Assembly: GCA_002869925.2 (NCBI GenBank)
Contig: NEWT02000034.1
Span: 1 to 64,000 of the forward strand
Source: Nitrospira sp. CG24A
Lineage (GTDB): Bacteria; Nitrospirota; Nitrospiria; Nitrospirales; Nitrospiraceae
DNA: 64,000 bases
Reading direction: 5' to 3'
Below the pieces are notes generated by a model. It had not been told where the DNA came from and searched no databases. It worked only from the letters and a program-made list of their open reading frames with translations. Shown here piece by piece: positions 63,823 to 64,000 of this stretch (position 1 is its first letter; each line of letters starts with the position of its first letter). The translations under genes and the position numbers were made by a program.

Positions 63823-64000
63823 TGGCCTTCCTTCACGAGGTTCTTATTGACCGCCGGGATTTCGACCACAATATCTTTTGTGCCATTTGGCACACATTGG
63901 CAACCAAGCCGTGACTGCAGAGTAGTGATTGGTGCTTCTTCCAGTTGATCGAACTCATCGTCCGTGCCTTCATTACAGCTCTCAAGCCCCTGTTTGACGA
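63819..64000 (-). CDS. [2Fe-2S] ferredoxin, adrenodoxin type (partial, runs off window)
   Basis: The last 59 codons of a ferredoxin. LGCQCVPNGTKDIVVEIP is the C-terminal cluster region; the upstream QGLESCNEGTDDEF is the usual loop. The other cysteines lie beyond the window. It converges with the FNR-like reductase and their stop codons overlap. Electron transfer between the two is an inference. Confidence 0.85.
   Translation of the reverse strand, partial: VKQGLESCNEGTDDEFDQLEEAPITTLQSRLGCQCVPNGTKDIVVEIPAVNKNLVKEGH

Noticed and set aside
1-64000. CRISPR array, rRNA operon or prophage
   Set aside because: No regularly spaced direct repeats with unique spacers, no rRNA signature, and no capsid, portal or terminase gene.

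Overview
This window looks like a chromosome segment from a Nitrospira-like bacterium (Nitrospirota). The assignment is an inference. It rests on the complex I locus with two consecutive NuoM genes and no NuoE/NuoF, a pyruvoyl-type arginine decarboxylase beside a deoxyhypusine-synthase-like gene, and many short palindromic intergenic repeats. No rRNA and no CRISPR array were seen.

Layout. 0.2-5 kb: a two-domain ThyX-like protein, a TPR protein and an exported helical-repeat protein, separated by palindromic repeats. 5.2-7 kb: a Fic AMP-transferase-like gene behind a strong promoter full of TTAGTA half-sites, then an orphan antitoxin. 7-10 kb: an exported NAGPA-domain protein and a CHASE3 histidine kinase with a single-domain response regulator. 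10.1-23.8 kb: a 12-gene complex I operon transcribed leftwards (nuoA-B-C-D-G-I-J-K-L-M-M-N). 24-34 kb: housekeeping genes (aminotransferase, PilZ, PilB/GspE ATPase, inositol-phosphatase-like, CorA, leuCD, MEKHLA). 34-42.5 kb: outer-membrane, CBS, flavoprotein disulfide reductase, lipoprotein, MscS and OmpA-type genes, with a degraded patch at 39.3-40.8 kb (IS3 remnant, cut exported gene, nuclease-like gene). 42.6-46.4 kb: a PriA whose ATPase motifs are missing, a membrane protein and an RluF-like enzyme.

46.6-52 kb is a polyamine locus: DHS-like gene, DsbA-like protein, zinc-ribbon protein and aldehyde dehydrogenase, then arginine decarboxylase and agmatinase, all on the minus strand. Arginine would be turned to agmatine and putrescine; the DHS-like enzyme could use aminobutyl donors.

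52.4-56.2 kb is the most unusual stretch. A complete tRNA-Glu(CUC) lies at its right edge. Its 3' half, 55 bp long, is repeated identically twice more to the left. The 3-kb interval next to the tRNA is a minimal integrative element: tyrosine integrase, two helix-turn-helix proteins, a zinc-ribbon protein and a vapB. Both outer repeat copies cut a gene at the same base: a second dhs copy that still has its promoter, and a vapC toxin. Both fragments run into the tRNA sequence in the same reading frame.

56-64 kb: two conserved hypotheticals, glnS, PilZ, YacG, a zinc alcohol dehydrogenase, tandem tRNA-Gln(UUG) and tRNA-Gln(CUG), gltX, an FNR-like flavin reductase and a partial [2Fe-2S] ferredoxin. 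The tRNA-Glu, both tRNA-Gln genes, glnS and gltX thus lie within about 7 kb.
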